This document shows, in pieces, positions 37,520 through 50,458 of a stretch of 64,000 nucleotides of DNA. The position numbers were made by a program, and so were the translations under genes. Origin of the DNA: Diospyros lotus (Eukaryota > Streptophyta > Magnoliopsida > Ericales > Ebenaceae); NCBI RefSeq assembly GCF_014633365.1, contig NC_068341.1, positions 21,186,339-21,250,338 on the forward strand, written 5' to 3'. Within the stretch, counting starts at the first letter, position 1; each line of letters starts with the position of its first letter. The notes under the pieces were generated by a model that worked only from the letters and a program-made list of their open reading frames with translations, was not told the DNA's origin and did not search any database.

Positions 37520-38118
37520 ACTATGGGCTATTTAATATTGCTCTCAAATGAAAAATATTATAGTAGAAGACAACTTGTTACTTGGTCAACTCACAAGGAA
37601 AAAACAAATCCTGGTTAACTTAAATTTCATTCATAGTGACAGTGTGTTACAGTGATATTGGTAGGGGTGTGCAACGAAACTAAGTTAATAAAAAAATCAA
37701 CTCAATTCACTGTAGGGGTGTGCAACGAAACTAAGTTAATAAAAAAATCAACTCAATTCACTGTAGGGGTGTGCAACGAAACTAAGTTAATAAAAAAATC
37801 AACTCAAATCGAGGTGTTTGATTCATTTTTTAACAAGATTTGATTTTGTTTTAATTTAACATTTGACAAATCAATTTAAGGAGTTGAAAGATCAGCTCAA
37901 CCCAAAAACTAATGGAAGTATAAAACTAGAAAAATCAACTCAACCCAAAAAACTAATCGAAATATAAAACCAAGCAAGACCAGAATCGAAACTAACTATG
38001 CGGATATATACCCCTGCACTAAATTAGCATTTTGCTGCTATATATGCTATTCATAGTATTCTCCTCCCGTCCCACATATCTTATGTTTATACAATACGTA
38101 CGTACATCTATATATATC
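37520..38118. repeat. Duplicated segment, copy 1
   Basis: Matches 42623-42796 joined to 46983-47228, from 'actatgg' to the run before the copia insertion at 38119. It includes 'tttaatattgctctcaaatg', and a core with hAT-like features: AGGGGTGTGCAACG near the left and ATATACCCCTGCA near the right. This copy carries about 170 bp, including a 51-bp triplication, that copy 2 lacks. Confidence 0.8.
37661..37812 (+). repeat. 51-bp unit in three tandem copies
   Basis: Units start at 37661, 37712 and 37763, each beginning GTAGGGGTGTGCAACG. The first two are identical as printed and the third diverges at its end. Because 51 is a multiple of three, an open frame repeats VGVCNETKLIKKSTQFT three times, but this is a by-product. 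The unit is the terminal part of a hAT-like non-autonomous element. Confidence 0.9.
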
Positions 38119-38528
38119 TGAAGAACTTTTGAACAAATAGAAAACGGTATGTAAAATATTTGGATCGTAGCGGAATAATAGAATCTGATTTTCCTAACAC
38201 CTCTGTGGAAGAAAACTATAAAAGCTTTCTTATACGTCCACTCCTTGTTCGCCCAAGACTCGAATGGTAATGCTAAAGATAATATATGAGCGATCAAAAA
38301 CTGATTCTGATTGTCGTAGTTTTTCCATTAGGCTCTCTATCTATTTATAGGTATCACACAGATATAGATAGACATGTCTTTATAAGAATTTGAATCTAAT
38401 TCAAATTCCAATTACTTATCCCATTATATTGTTAAAATTCAAATGTTAATGAATTTGAAATAAATTCAAATTCATAACATTTATCTTATCATTAGGAAAC
38501 TTATCCCAATGTAACCGCAATTCTAACA
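38119..38528 (-). repeat. 3' LTR of a third copia element
   Basis: 410 bp. On the minus strand it begins TGTTAGAATTGCGG, preceded by the purine tract GAGTGGGAGAT (38529-38539), and has a TATAAATAG box near 38341-38352. The + strand left edge is TG at 38119, inserted after ATATC in copy 1 of the duplicated segment. The undisrupted target is visible in copy 2 at 47221-47236. Confidence 0.75.
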
Positions 38529-39153
38529 ATCTCCCACTCGGGTACATGGGATAATGCTCAACTCATCTTCTCATACAGGACGTCAAGGAGTGTGACCTTG
38601 ATGACAATGATAAGAGTACTATATTAAACAATCACCAATGCCAACATAGTACTGCTGGAAAAAAGAAATAAATGAGGGCAATGCCATCTATGCCTTAGAT
38701 AATAAATTACACATCTATCAAATGCTTTCAATCTCTCAAAAGTAACTCTAAATAGCATTTGATCATCAATCGAAGTTCTTGCACTCATGATCATCACACA
38801 GATGATCTTTCGGACTATGAGTTGCAAAATTTACATAATCTGATATAAATTATCTTTTCCAAAATTTGAATCAATCTATCTCTTGGTTCAACCACTTTCC
38901 TAGTCATGGCCCACCTAGTTGCTTTCTTGCTAGCCAATTGGGTGACATGTTAAAGTAGTGTAATTGAACCTCAACTTCATGAAACAATTTTAGGTCAAAA
39001 GGCATATGTGAATAGGGTCCCACGCAGTGACAGAGAGAGAACAATCTTGTCACTTCCTTATAACGGTTGTACAAACGCATGCTGTATGATGTGCATGCTA
39101 CGATGGAGCTCCCACTGATCAGGGATGCCACAATCAAAACACTATACAGATGT

Positions 39154-41605
39154 TGTAACACCCTGCCTCGTCTGGCATGTCACTATAAGGGTATTTTCGG
39201 GAATCTTTTTTTTTTTTTAAAATACATCATCATGCGCAATGCTTCATGAACAACCTTCACATGCACATGCAGGATCCCAAAAATCCCAGTCTTGCCCGTT
39301 TAACTTAACAAGATCAATAATCTTAACAAATAAACGAGACATATCATAACGCAGCCGATACATTAACATCAAACACCGTGATTCTTACATAGTATTTCCA
39401 TAACAAAATATGTAATACAGACAACCAAATGATAACAACGTTATCGTACAATTGTTCGTACACAAGCTGAAATACATACTAAAACCCCAAAAGGTTACAA
39501 CGACCCTCAATCTATGCACCATTAACCTTCAACCGGCCATGTCTTTGCCCTCGCAGCAGTCCCTAGCTGGAACATTAAACGTTCCAGGGGTATAACCCAG
39601 GTTAGATGACAAAACATCTAAGTGATGGCATGAAACAATTTACATAATGTATGAAAGACATACGAGCATGACATACATAGACAAAACAACATGCAACACG
39701 TCTAACTTGAGAAATCTCCCTGACATACTCAACCTCCCGTGGAAAATCCATTCCACACACCGTTGGGGTTGACCTTGCCACGACATACTTAATCTTTCGA
39801 GTGCCCTACCGTGTCACTCGTTCACCTGGATTAACCTTGTCCCATTCTTAAGTACACCCCATCCCGTCCCACATGGACCCAACATCGACACGAAAATCAA
39901 TACCCCGATGATATGAAAAATCACACGCCATGCATCGACTCTTTTGCAAGTAAAACAGTTGATGCAATATACCATATGATCAATATGCAAATGATGCCAT
40001 AAATACATGAATAAATCGCATAAGCATAGCATCCCGAGTTCTGATCTCGAGTGCCCTACTGTGTCACTCGTTCACCTAAACTCATTACACCCACACCAAG
40101 ACATATCCAAAACAAGGATAAAACTAGAGACAAACCACTCACCTTATTCAAAAAGTTAAATTTTGCCTCAAAAAGAGTGCTAAGCCTCAAAATGCGCGTC
40201 TGAATAATTTCCTGGTTTTGATATGCTCCTCTAGCCTCAAATTATTCCTCAGAATTTTCTGGGATTTTTTGGAAGATTTTCCCTATTTTTCTTCATTTTC
40301 TTCTTTTTCTTTCATCTTCTTCCTCTAGCCTTCTTCTTCCTTGTGCCCGCCATGCATTCACGACCAGCTCCGCCCAGCCACGACACCGTCGTGTTTCCAG
40401 CCTTGTCGCCGCCCACACCGGCCTTGCCCGACTTCGCTGGTCGTCGTCACGAGCTCCTATAGCCACCATCAGGGTTGCTTCGGCTACTGCTGATGCTGCC
40501 CAACTGCAGCGAGCTTGCGGCTATGGACGCAACTTGCTGTGAGACCAACATTGGCTACCTCAGACGCTCGCCATGACCACTTCCGACAACTCTCGACTTC
40601 GCGCAACCACTGGCCGACCTTCCCCTCGACCCTACTCGTCTTCTGTCTGAGCTGCCATGGCCGCAACTTGTGGCCATGGTTACTGTCCACTCGTTGTGGT
40701 CAGCCATAGCCATCTCCAACCACCTCCACTTCTGCCCATGCCCCCTCCCGGTCCACCACCAGCTTGCGCACAGCCCGTTCCCCTCGGCCACCATCAGCTT
40801 GCTCTTATTCAGCCATCGTTGCTTGCTGCCATTTCTCTATTTCCATTCCTGCCATTTGCTCTTAATTTGCTCCCTATTTATAGGTTCTCCACCTACTTAA
40901 CTGCCTTGGACTCCACTCTAGCATCCACTTGCATCAAAACTTGGCCATTACTCTAAGAAATTTTGGCCATGAAGCTTCCCAAAAGCTTCGCAGAAACCAG
41001 CCACACACATTCACATACATGTGTATTATATATATATCTATATATATATTACACTATAAATATAAAGAAATTACACATTAACCCCCTAATTTCAATCTTA
41101 ATTTCACTTGGGCAATTCTCTTATTGCAATTATATCCTTAAACATCGAATTAATTTGTATTACAATATCGAAAATACAAAATTAATTACTTCAAAGTTAC
41201 TTGATAATGACGATTTCACCCTAGTGTCCTCATCAGACTATTGTTTCATCCTGAAATCACTGAAGGGTTGTTCCTTATGAAAAAATGAAGCCCCCTCAGG
41301 CTTCTGTTGACTTCCTGGAAGTCCCCTATAACAATTCAGTTTCTGAGCCCGATTTGCAGTTGTATTTTAGTTGTACCTAAAACTGTTCCCGATCCCACCT
41401 CTTTCATCACCAAAAATCATAAATCGAATCACTCGTTGATACTATACCATTTTCCTTGGCTATCTAGGGTCCGGGGTACTTCCTTCGTCTAATTCAGTCA
41501 TCTAAAGCTGCGTTAGTGTGTCCTATAGCCTTATTCTTTCGATAATTCCACTTGTATCCTTTACCAAATACCATCTATAGCCTTAAATCATTCCCGGGTA
41601 TTACA
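39154..41605 (-). mobile_element. Solo LTR (2.45 kb) nested in the third copia element
   Basis: Opens TGTAACACCCTGCC, closes CCCGGGTATTACA, and is flanked by a perfect target duplication GATGT (39149-39153 and 41606-41610). It is the same family as 27970-30254. A TATAAATAGGGAG box on the minus strand (about 40868-40880) gives the orientation. Downstream of it in that direction is a C/G-rich stretch (about 40340-40860) that yields open frames on both strands without recognisable domains. Confidence 0.85.
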
Positions 41606-42042
41606 GATGTCGGCTTAGTCACCACATAGGCATTAGCTTGAGTCACTCAACTCATGAGTACTCACATCTTGCTATTCTCAGGCTTAATATGGAATTCAAA
41701 GAATATCCGTATTTGACTTCTTCAAATAAGTCTCATCTTAGCCGTACTAAGGCGACAATAACAACTTTGAATACCCCTCATGCATCAAGGTACTTACACT
41801 GACCACATAAGTCCAAGAGTAAGTTGTCTCATCTTGCACACCACACAGGTGTCAGGGCGATCGTCCACGTGAGTGGACCAATCCAAGCCTGGTGCACAAA
41901 CATGTGCAATTATTTCCATTTTTTCTATATCAACAACACAATGTCATCTAATGAAAACAGAAAAAAGACAACAAATATCCATCAAATAAGATAACAAATA
42001 TCCATCAATATGAATGTCATAAACAATAATCAAATGTAGAGC

Positions 42043-42522
42043 TCAAATTCTACGTAATCCCATACACCTCACATGGGATTCAAATACATTCCTGCTAAAT
42101 GGCTTTGTCAATGGGTTAGCCAACATTTCAGCGCTAGGAATATAACTCAAAATCACTTCCTTGTCCTTGATCAATCCTCTAATGTAGTGATATCTTCTTC
42201 TTATGTGCTTTCCTTTATCATAGAATTTGGGATCATGTGCGAAATGCATTGCAGCCATGTTATCGATACAAATTTCGACAGGTTCATCAGCCTGAGCTGT
42301 TACCCCGAGCTCTCGAAGGAAAGCACTAAGCCAAGATACATGTCTTCCAGCTTCTGAGCTAGCCACATACTTTGCTTCCATGGTCGACTGAGCAACACAA
42401 TATTGCTTCTTGCTTCGCCAATAAATAGAGCCTCCGCCAAGAGTAAAAACATATGCTGATGTGGAGACACTATCATCTATATCTCCACCAAAATCAGCAT
42501 CAGTGTAACCGCGTACTTTCAT
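42043..42522 (-). pseudogene. Copia RNase H domain (159 open codons)
   Basis: Encodes the C-terminal RNase H of copia polyprotein: GYTDADFGGD holds the first catalytic Asp, STMEAKYVASSEAGR the Glu, CIDNMAAMHFAHDPKFYDKGKHI the next Asp, then PLTKPFSRNVFESH. All usual residues appear present and the frame is open to a normal stop. It is separated from RT by a stop just upstream (after YALAF) and has lost the rest of the element, so it is a remnant. Confidence 0.85.
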
Positions 42523-42796
42523 ATCTCCACCTTAGAAAGCTAGGGCATAATCATAAGTACCACGTAAATACTTCATGATTCTCTTGACAACTTTCCAATG
42601 TATCTCACCAGGATTACTTTGGACTATGGACTATTTAATATTGCTCTCAAATGAAAAATATTATAATAGAAGACAACTTGTTACTTGGTCAACTCACAAG
42701 GAAAAAAACAAATCCTGGTTAACTTAAATTGAGGTGTTTGATTTATTTTTTAACAAGATTTGATTTGGTTTTAATTTAACATTTGATAAATCAATT

Positions 42797-43236
42797 TGAA
42801 GATGGTTTTTGGGACCGACCACCACGTGCCACCTCTGCGAATGGATCTTGGGAATAGAACCTCGGACTTGGCGATGTCGGACCTCGGTGATAGGACCTGC
42901 AAGACAATGGAGTGACGGGGCTAGGGTCCCCCAGGGTGGACTTTGACACTCAAATTAGTAGAGTAAATGCAAGTAGTAACAAATGTAAGAATTGGAGAGA
43001 TTTTTTATACCTGGTGAGGACCCCTGCTTTTTATAAGTAGGTCTGTTATGGGGTACCTGAGATAAACTCGAGATGGGCGTGTTAAGTTGGAACGGGTCTA
43101 GTGGTTTGGCCCGAATTTTTTGGATTTCACTTCGGATTGTTGACTTGCCATGTGTCAGTCTCTCAGGCAATCCACATGGCGAGCGAGGCTATTAGCGTGT
43201 AGGGGTATTCTTGTAATTTTAGGTAGTGCCACATTA
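42797..43236 (-). repeat. 3' LTR of the gypsy element
   Basis: Matches 46538-46977. The outer + strand end is TGAAGATGG and the inner end is ACATTA, where the other LTR has ACATCA. A TATAAAAAG box on the minus strand lies near 43028-43036. Confidence 0.88.
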
Positions 43237-43365
43237 CTTGCCCCCCATTCCTTGAGTTGAGCTGAGAATCACGCTGGGTTAAGGAGTAGCTTAATTTATG
43301 AGGTTATTCGATTGTAGATTTTTCCCAAGATGCACAAGAGTATTTTTAAGTATGAGGCAAATGAT

Positions 43366-43540
43366 GGTGATGATCTGTTAGACCAGCCACCACATGCAGC
43401 CTCGACAAATGGACCTCGGGAGTGGAAGGTTCAGACTTGGGTATTCCTGGCCTCGGATATGTAGCCTACACTTCGGACTTGGTTATGCTTGGCGCTGTTT
43501 GTGGGGATGTAGCCTGTAAGACAATGAAACAACAGGGCTG
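43366..43540. repeat. LTR-like copy inside the gypsy element
   Basis: Phrases such as 'gaccagccaccacatgcagcc', 'aatggacctcggga' and 'gtaagacaatgaa' follow the same order as the start of the LTR (42797-42920) at lower similarity. It looks like a second, diverged LTR edge within the internal region. Confidence 0.5.
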
Positions 43541-43858
43541 GTCAGGTTGGGATTCCTTGGTCAGGTTGGTCTGGCTGGGATCCCTTCGTTAGGCTGGGAT
43601 TCCCTAGTCTGGCTGGTCAGGCTGGGATATCCTCTGATTAGGTTGGGATTTCCTTTGGTCAGGTTTGGATTTCCCCTGGTCAGGCTGGGATCCCTTGGTT
43701 TGGTTGATCAGGCTGGGATATCCTCTAGTTGGGCTGGGATTTCCCCTAATCAAGCTGGCATCCCTTAGTCTGGCTGATCAAGCTGGGATATCCTCTGGTC
43801 AAGCTGGTATCCCTTGGTCTGGCTAGAATTTTCCTTGGTCAGGCTGGGATTTCTTGGG
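43541..43858. repeat. GGCTGGGAT short tandem array
   Basis: About fourteen variants of (G/A)GGCTGGGAT occur 20-30 bp apart, with a vague higher period near 100 bp. Low-complexity expansion, non-coding. Confidence 0.75.
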
Positions 43859-43860
43859 CT

Positions 43861-45430
43861 CTTGACCCTTGGATTTCAGTCACTCCCATGCAGAAGAGGG
43901 CGTTGGGCTCTAAATGTTTTTTGGCCATTAGTCCACATTCGACTTGTGGACGGCCTAGGACACTTGACCCTTAGATTTTTGCCACTCCCATGCGAATGAG
44001 GGTGTTGGAATCTGACCTATTTTTGGCCATTAGTCCATCTTCGACTTGTGGACGGCTTAAGGCAGTTGACCCTTGGATTTTTGCCACTCCCACGTGAAGG
44101 AGGGTGTTGGGCTCTGAATTTTTTCCTTAGCCATTAGTCCACCTTTGGGGACGGCCTAAGGCTCGTGACCCTTGGATTTTAGCCACTCCTTCGTGAAGGA
44201 GGATCTTAAGCTAGAATTTTTCCTTGGCCATTAGTTCACCTTCGGCTTGTGGATGGCCTAAGGCACTTGACCCTTGGATTGTCGCCACTCCCACGCGAAG
44301 GAGGGTGTTGAGTTTCTTCTGGCCATTAGTTCATCTTTGGCTCGTGGACGGCCTAGGGCACTTGACCCTTGGATTGTCGCCAGGTTGTTGGGCTCTGAAT
44401 TTTTTCTGGCCATTAGTCCATCTTCGGCTTGTGGATAGCCTAGGGCACTTGACCCTTGGATTGTTGCCATTCCCACGCGAATGAGGGTGTTAGGCTCTGA
44501 ATTTTTTCTATCCATTTGTCCACCTTCGACTTGGAGATGGCCTAGGACACTTGACCCTTGGATTGTCGCCATTCCCATTCGAAGGAGGGTGTTGGGCTCT
44601 GAATTTTTTTTGGCTATTAGTCCACCTTCAACTTGGGGACGGCCTAGGGCACTTGACCCTTGGATTTCTACCACTCCCACACGAAGGAGGGTGTTGAGTT
44701 TCTTTCGGCCATTAGTCCATCTTTGACTTGTGGACGGCCTAGGGCACTTGACCCTTGGATTGTCTCCACTCCCACGGGAATGAGGGTGTTGGACTCTGAA
44801 TTTTTTTTGGCCATTAGTCCACCTTCGACTTGGGGACGGCCTAGGGCACTTTACCCTTGGATTTTCGCTACTCCCTCACCAAGGAGGGTGTTGAGTTTCT
44901 TCCGGCCATTAGTCCATCTTCGGCTTGTGGACGACCTAGGGCACTTGACCCTTGGATTGTCGCCACTCCCACGTGAAGGAGGGTGTTGGGCTCTGAATTT
45001 TTTCTGGTCATTAGTCCACCTTTGGGGACGGCCTAGGGCTCGTGACCCTTGAATTTTAGTCGCTCCCTCACGGAGGAGGGTGTTGAGTTTCTCATGACCA
45101 TTAAGCCACATTCGTCTTGGGGACAGCCTAGGGCTCTTGACCCTTGGATTTTAGCAACTCCCTCGCGAAGGAGGTTGTTGAGTTTCTTCTTGCCATTAGT
45201 CCACCTTCGTCTTGGGGACAACCTAAGGCTCTTGACCCTTGGATTTTAGTCGCTCCCTCGCGGAGAAGGGTGTTGAGTTTCTCCTGGCCATTAGTCCACC
45301 TTCGTCTTGGGGATGACCTAGGGCTTTTGACCCTTGGATTTTAGCCACTCCCTTGTGGATGAGGGTGTTGATTTTCTTCTGGCCATTAGTCCACCTTTGT
45401 CTTGGGGAAGACCTAGGGCTCTTGACCCTT
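43861..45430. repeat. Minisatellite of 95- and 102-bp units in the gypsy element
   Basis: The word CTTGACCCTTGGA or a variant marks unit starts at 43861, 43963, 44065, 44164, 44266, 44361, 44448, 44550, 44652, 44747, 44849, 44944, 45041, 45136, 45231, 45326 and 45421. That is sixteen intervals, mostly exactly 102 or 95 bp. The 7-bp difference lies where long units read GGGCTCTGAATTTTT and short ones GAGTTTCT. Short units dominate the right end. The frames it produces are not genes. Confidence 0.92.
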
Positions 45431-46395
45431 TTTGTTGAGCTGCTCATCCTGTTTGACCTTCATTATTCCTTCAGCGTTGATGTACTTGTTGGCCTGGGCA
45501 AGGACTTCTGTGAAGGTACGAGGTGGGGTCGTGGCCAAGGACTAGGCGAATGACCCAACCCTCAAACCATTCTGGAGGGCTACCATTGCAATCCGTTGAT
45601 CGAACTCGTTGATGCTCAAAGTTTCCTCATTAAACCTGGCTATACAATACCTTAAATACTCCCCTTGGTTTTGCTTGACGTTAACCAAAGCCATAGAAGA
45701 CTTTTAGCGACGCTTCAGGGGAGTGTAATGGGCTAGGAAACATGTCTTTAAGTCTCCCCAACCATTGATGGAATGATGGAAAAGACAAGAGTTCCACGTC
45801 CGGGCATGACCTCCCAGAGTAGCTGAAAAAGGCCTGGCACCACATCGTGTTTGACCTCGATTGCACCAGCATGTGAGAGGAGAAAAGCTCTACATGATCA
45901 TAGGGGTTTGTGCTTCCATCATAAAGCTTGATGGATGGGATACGAAACCTCTCTGGAGGAACCTCTGCCATGATACTCTTACTCAGGGGTTGGTTAAAAC
46001 CGAAGTGGGGCAACTCTTCTTTTCCCTTCTTAAGTTCCTGGACTTGCCTCTTCAAGAAAACGTAATTGCCTTTCCTGCGAGGTCCCTCTTTCTCATGAGG
46101 GGGAAAAAGTAGATCCTGTCGCCTCAGAGGAATGGATTTCCTGGCCTAACTAGCGAGATAGATGAGGCTTCTGAGTAGGAGGAGGTGACTGGTGCTCCTC
46201 TCGTTGAGAGGGCACCTGTGGACGACGTTGTTCATTCTGGTGTAGATAGCCAGTTAACTGTTGGACTTGATTTTTCAGTCTGGTGAGTCGGTCCTCTAGC
46301 ATTGGATTGGCTGGCGGTGGTGGATTCTCCCATTGCGACGGGGCCTCTAGATTGGCACTAGCCTGGCTACGAGTCACGTCTCTTCGGGGAGCCAT
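45431..46395 (-). pseudogene. Ty3/gypsy gag, broken
   Basis: 46395-46150 gives the gag N-terminus (MAPRRDVTRSQASANLEAPS), with an LTRLKNQVQQLTGYL coiled-coil start. 46055-45681 gives the central Retrotrans_gag region, with PPERFRIPSIKLYDGSTNPYDHVELF. 45680-45430 continues in another frame with NEETLSINEFDQRIAMVALQ and TFTEVLAQANKYINAEG. At least two frameshifts separate the parts. No protease, RT, RNase H or integrase follows. Confidence 0.85.
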
Positions 46396-46519
46396 GTAGT
46401 TAGTTATGGCAAGGAGCGAAAGTCATTGACACTTGTGGAAAAATCGAGGTTCGAGGTAAGGAGTGGAAGTCCGAAGCGTGAGCCAAGGAAATAAGAGGCT
46501 GGCAAATATGGACGTTGGC

Positions 46520-46537
46520 CCCACGGTGGGTGCCAAA
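46520..46537 (-). other. Gypsy-type primer binding site
   Basis: The minus strand reads TTTGGCACCCACCGTGGG immediately after the LTR. Sites starting TGGCRCC are usual for plant Ty3/gypsy elements and differ from the initiator-Met site used by the copia elements here. The exact tRNA is not assigned. Confidence 0.7.
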
Positions 46538-46977
46538 TGATGATAGTTTTTGTGATTGACCACCACGTGCCACCTCTGCGAATGGACCTCGGGAATAGAA
46601 CCTCAGACTTGGCGATGTTGGACCTCAGTGATAGGACCTAATAGACAATGGAGTGACGGGGCTAGGGTTCCCCGGGGTGGGCTCCGACGCTCAAATTAGT
46701 AGAGTAAATGCAAATAGTAATAAATGTAAGAGTTGTAGAGCTTTTTTATACTTGGTGAGGATCCCTGCTTTTTATAGGCAGGTCTATTATGGGGTACCTG
46801 AGATAAACCCAAGATGGGCAAGTGAAGTTGGAATAAGTCTAGTGGTCCAGCCCGGATTTTTCGGATTCTGCTCCGGATTGTTGACTTGCCACGTGTCAGT
46901 CTCTTGGGTAATCTACCTGGCGGGCGAGGCTATTAGTGTGTAGGGATATTCTTGTAATTTTAGGTAGTGACACATCA
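46538..46977 (-). repeat. 5' LTR of the gypsy element
   Basis: 440 bp, partner of 42797-43236. It keeps canonical ends (TGATGTG... on the minus strand). Confidence 0.88.
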
Positions 46978-47228
46978 CAATTTAAGGAGTTGAAAGATCA
47001 GCTCAACCCAAAAAACTAATCGAAGTATAAAACCTGAAAAATCAACTCAACCCAAAAAACTAATCGAAATATAAAACCAAGCAAGAGCAGAATTGAAACC
47101 AACAATACGGATATATACCCCTGCACTAAATTAGCATTTTGCTGCCATATATGCTATTATTCATAGTATTCTCGTCCCATCCCACACATCTTATGTTTAT
47201 ACACTACATTCATACATCTATATATATC

Positions 47229-48147
47229 ATAATAGACATTACTTAAAACAATAGTCGTGGGTTTGTTTCTACTTTCTCCATTGATGTAGATTAGATATTG
47301 TGCTTTTATCCAACGAGAATGAATGAATGAATGAATGGTGCATGAAGAACATTGTTAGTTGCTAGTTGCAGCATGCTATAACCATTATACTATTACATGC
47401 ACATTAAACAAGCATCATTTTCAATTTATTATTTCTCAGTTTTGACAATTCTTATTACACAAATAGATTACACAGGTTGTCTGGCTAGTTGTTGCTTGCT
47501 TTGGTTGGGACAATTCTTATTTTTCAGTTTTATACAGGCAACATGCACAGTTTATCATCAATCTTGAACGATTTAGTTGTAAACGATTCGTAAGAATATT
47601 AGTATATTTCTTAAACCCTGAGCCCTAATGGTTGTCAATAGAATAACTTGTTGCTTTTGAAAACTAACAATCTCAATTTGCCGGAACCGCTATGGCCCAT
47701 GGAATCAGTACCGTTTACCTTTTCATTTACTTGTTCATATGATATAATTTAAATGCTCATAAATTATTTATATATATTTATGCAGATGCATCTTTATCCA
47801 TCAATATTATTCCCCCCCAAAAATATGATATATTAGTGACATTTTCTTAATTATTTCTTATTTTGCTTACTGTTTGACTTTTCAATCCATGATCGTTAAA
47901 ATTTTAGATATCATTTTGTAACAAAATTTTCTAAAAGATTACTAAGATTATATGTCCTTGCCCATGATGATTAATTAAGCTAACCATGCTTTAAGGATAT
48001 TATTAACATTTCAGGGGCGATTCCCGGCTTCGCCGATTGTCAGAGTCAACTGAGTCTAAGGGAATATAAATGGTGGAGAAATTTGATATTGTTTTTTTTT
48101 TTTTTCCCTAAAATAAAACCGGAAGTCCTAAAACACCATCCCACTAG
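47229..48147 (+). other. ADH-B distal upstream region
   Basis: No gene. It contains a GAAT microsatellite (47317-47336) and the 20-bp word shared with ADH-A at 47687-47706. A GGGGCGATTCCCGGCTTCGCC phrase (about 48012) partly echoes the conserved promoter block downstream. Confidence 0.5.
47687..47706 (+). promoter_or_regulatory. Distal block shared with ADH-A
   Basis: Identical over 20 bases to 20004-20023. Here it is 0.7 kb from the ATG, in ADH-A 2.1 kb; the inserted hAT-like element accounts for most of the difference. Confidence 0.5.
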
Positions 48148-48193
48148 CCGGAAACCTGGTACGGTCTTGCAATCCCGGCATCGCCTACGGTAT
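48148..48193 (+). promoter_or_regulatory. Conserved proximal promoter block of ADH-B
   Basis: 46 bp, 41 identical to 21889-21934. CCGGAAACCTGG, TTGCAATCCCGGC and TCGCCTACGGTAT are kept. The GGTTTT word of copy A is GGTCTT here, which would weaken a GGTTT-type anaerobic motif. Confidence 0.6.
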
Positions 48194-48291
48194 CTAATTG
48201 ATATGATTATTGCAAATTCAGTAAACAACTGTTTACAGGTACATATGTGACTAAAATAATCTCAAAAAGAGCAACTACGCAACTGTGTACT

Positions 48292-48299
48292 TATAAATG
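48292..48299 (+). promoter_or_regulatory. TATA box of ADH-B
   Basis: TATAAATG, 94 bp before the ATG, matching the position of the ADH-A TATA box. Confidence 0.7.
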
Positions 48300-48385
48300 G
48301 CTCCTCACCCCCCATTGCTCTGCATCTCATACAAATCAACTGCAAATTAACAGTTCTGAAATTCACATACTTCAAACAAAAAGAG

Positions 48386-50458
<2,073 letters not shown>

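Larger units (their letters stand above)
38529..42622 (-). mobile_element. Truncated third copia element with nested solo LTR
   Basis: The internal region runs from the polypurine tract to an abrupt end in the reverse transcriptase at 42622, where duplicated-segment sequence starts. It is interrupted by the solo LTR at 39154-41605. The 5' LTR, gag, protease, integrase and most of RT are missing. The last readable RT words, SNPGEIHWKVVKRIMKYLRGT, lie at about 42610-42548 on the minus strand. Confidence 0.75.
42797..46977 (-). mobile_element. Non-autonomous Ty3/gypsy element carrying a minisatellite
   Basis: 4181 bp with a perfect target duplication CAATT (42792-42796 and 46978-46982). The LTRs are 440 bp each (42797-43236 and 46538-46977). 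The minus-strand primer site starts TTGGCACCCACCGTGGGG just inside the right LTR, a gypsy-type site unlike initiator Met. The polypurine tract GGAATGGGGGGCAAG abuts the left LTR (43237-43251). Only gag is present. The place of pol is taken by tandem repeats, so it must rely on a helper. The uninterrupted target is seen in copy 1 of the duplicated segment. Confidence 0.9.
42623..47228. repeat. Duplicated segment, copy 2 (split by a gypsy element)
   Basis: Copy 2 of the segment at 37520-38118. It is interrupted between 42796 and 46983 by a 4.2-kb LTR element and lacks the 51-bp triplication region. It continues without a break into the ADH-B upstream DNA, so copy 2 probably occupies the original location. 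Confidence 0.8.

Noticed and set aside
37661..37812. Three identical units as a CRISPR-like array or repeat protein
   Set aside because: The units are directly adjacent without spacers, the context is eukaryotic, and the repeat is a transposon end; the repeated peptide is a by-product of a 51-bp unit.
44224..45447. Several repeat-protein-like open frames on both strands (up to 140 codons)
   Set aside because: They are translations of the 95/102-bp minisatellite inside a gypsy element and appear on both strands because the array lacks stops.
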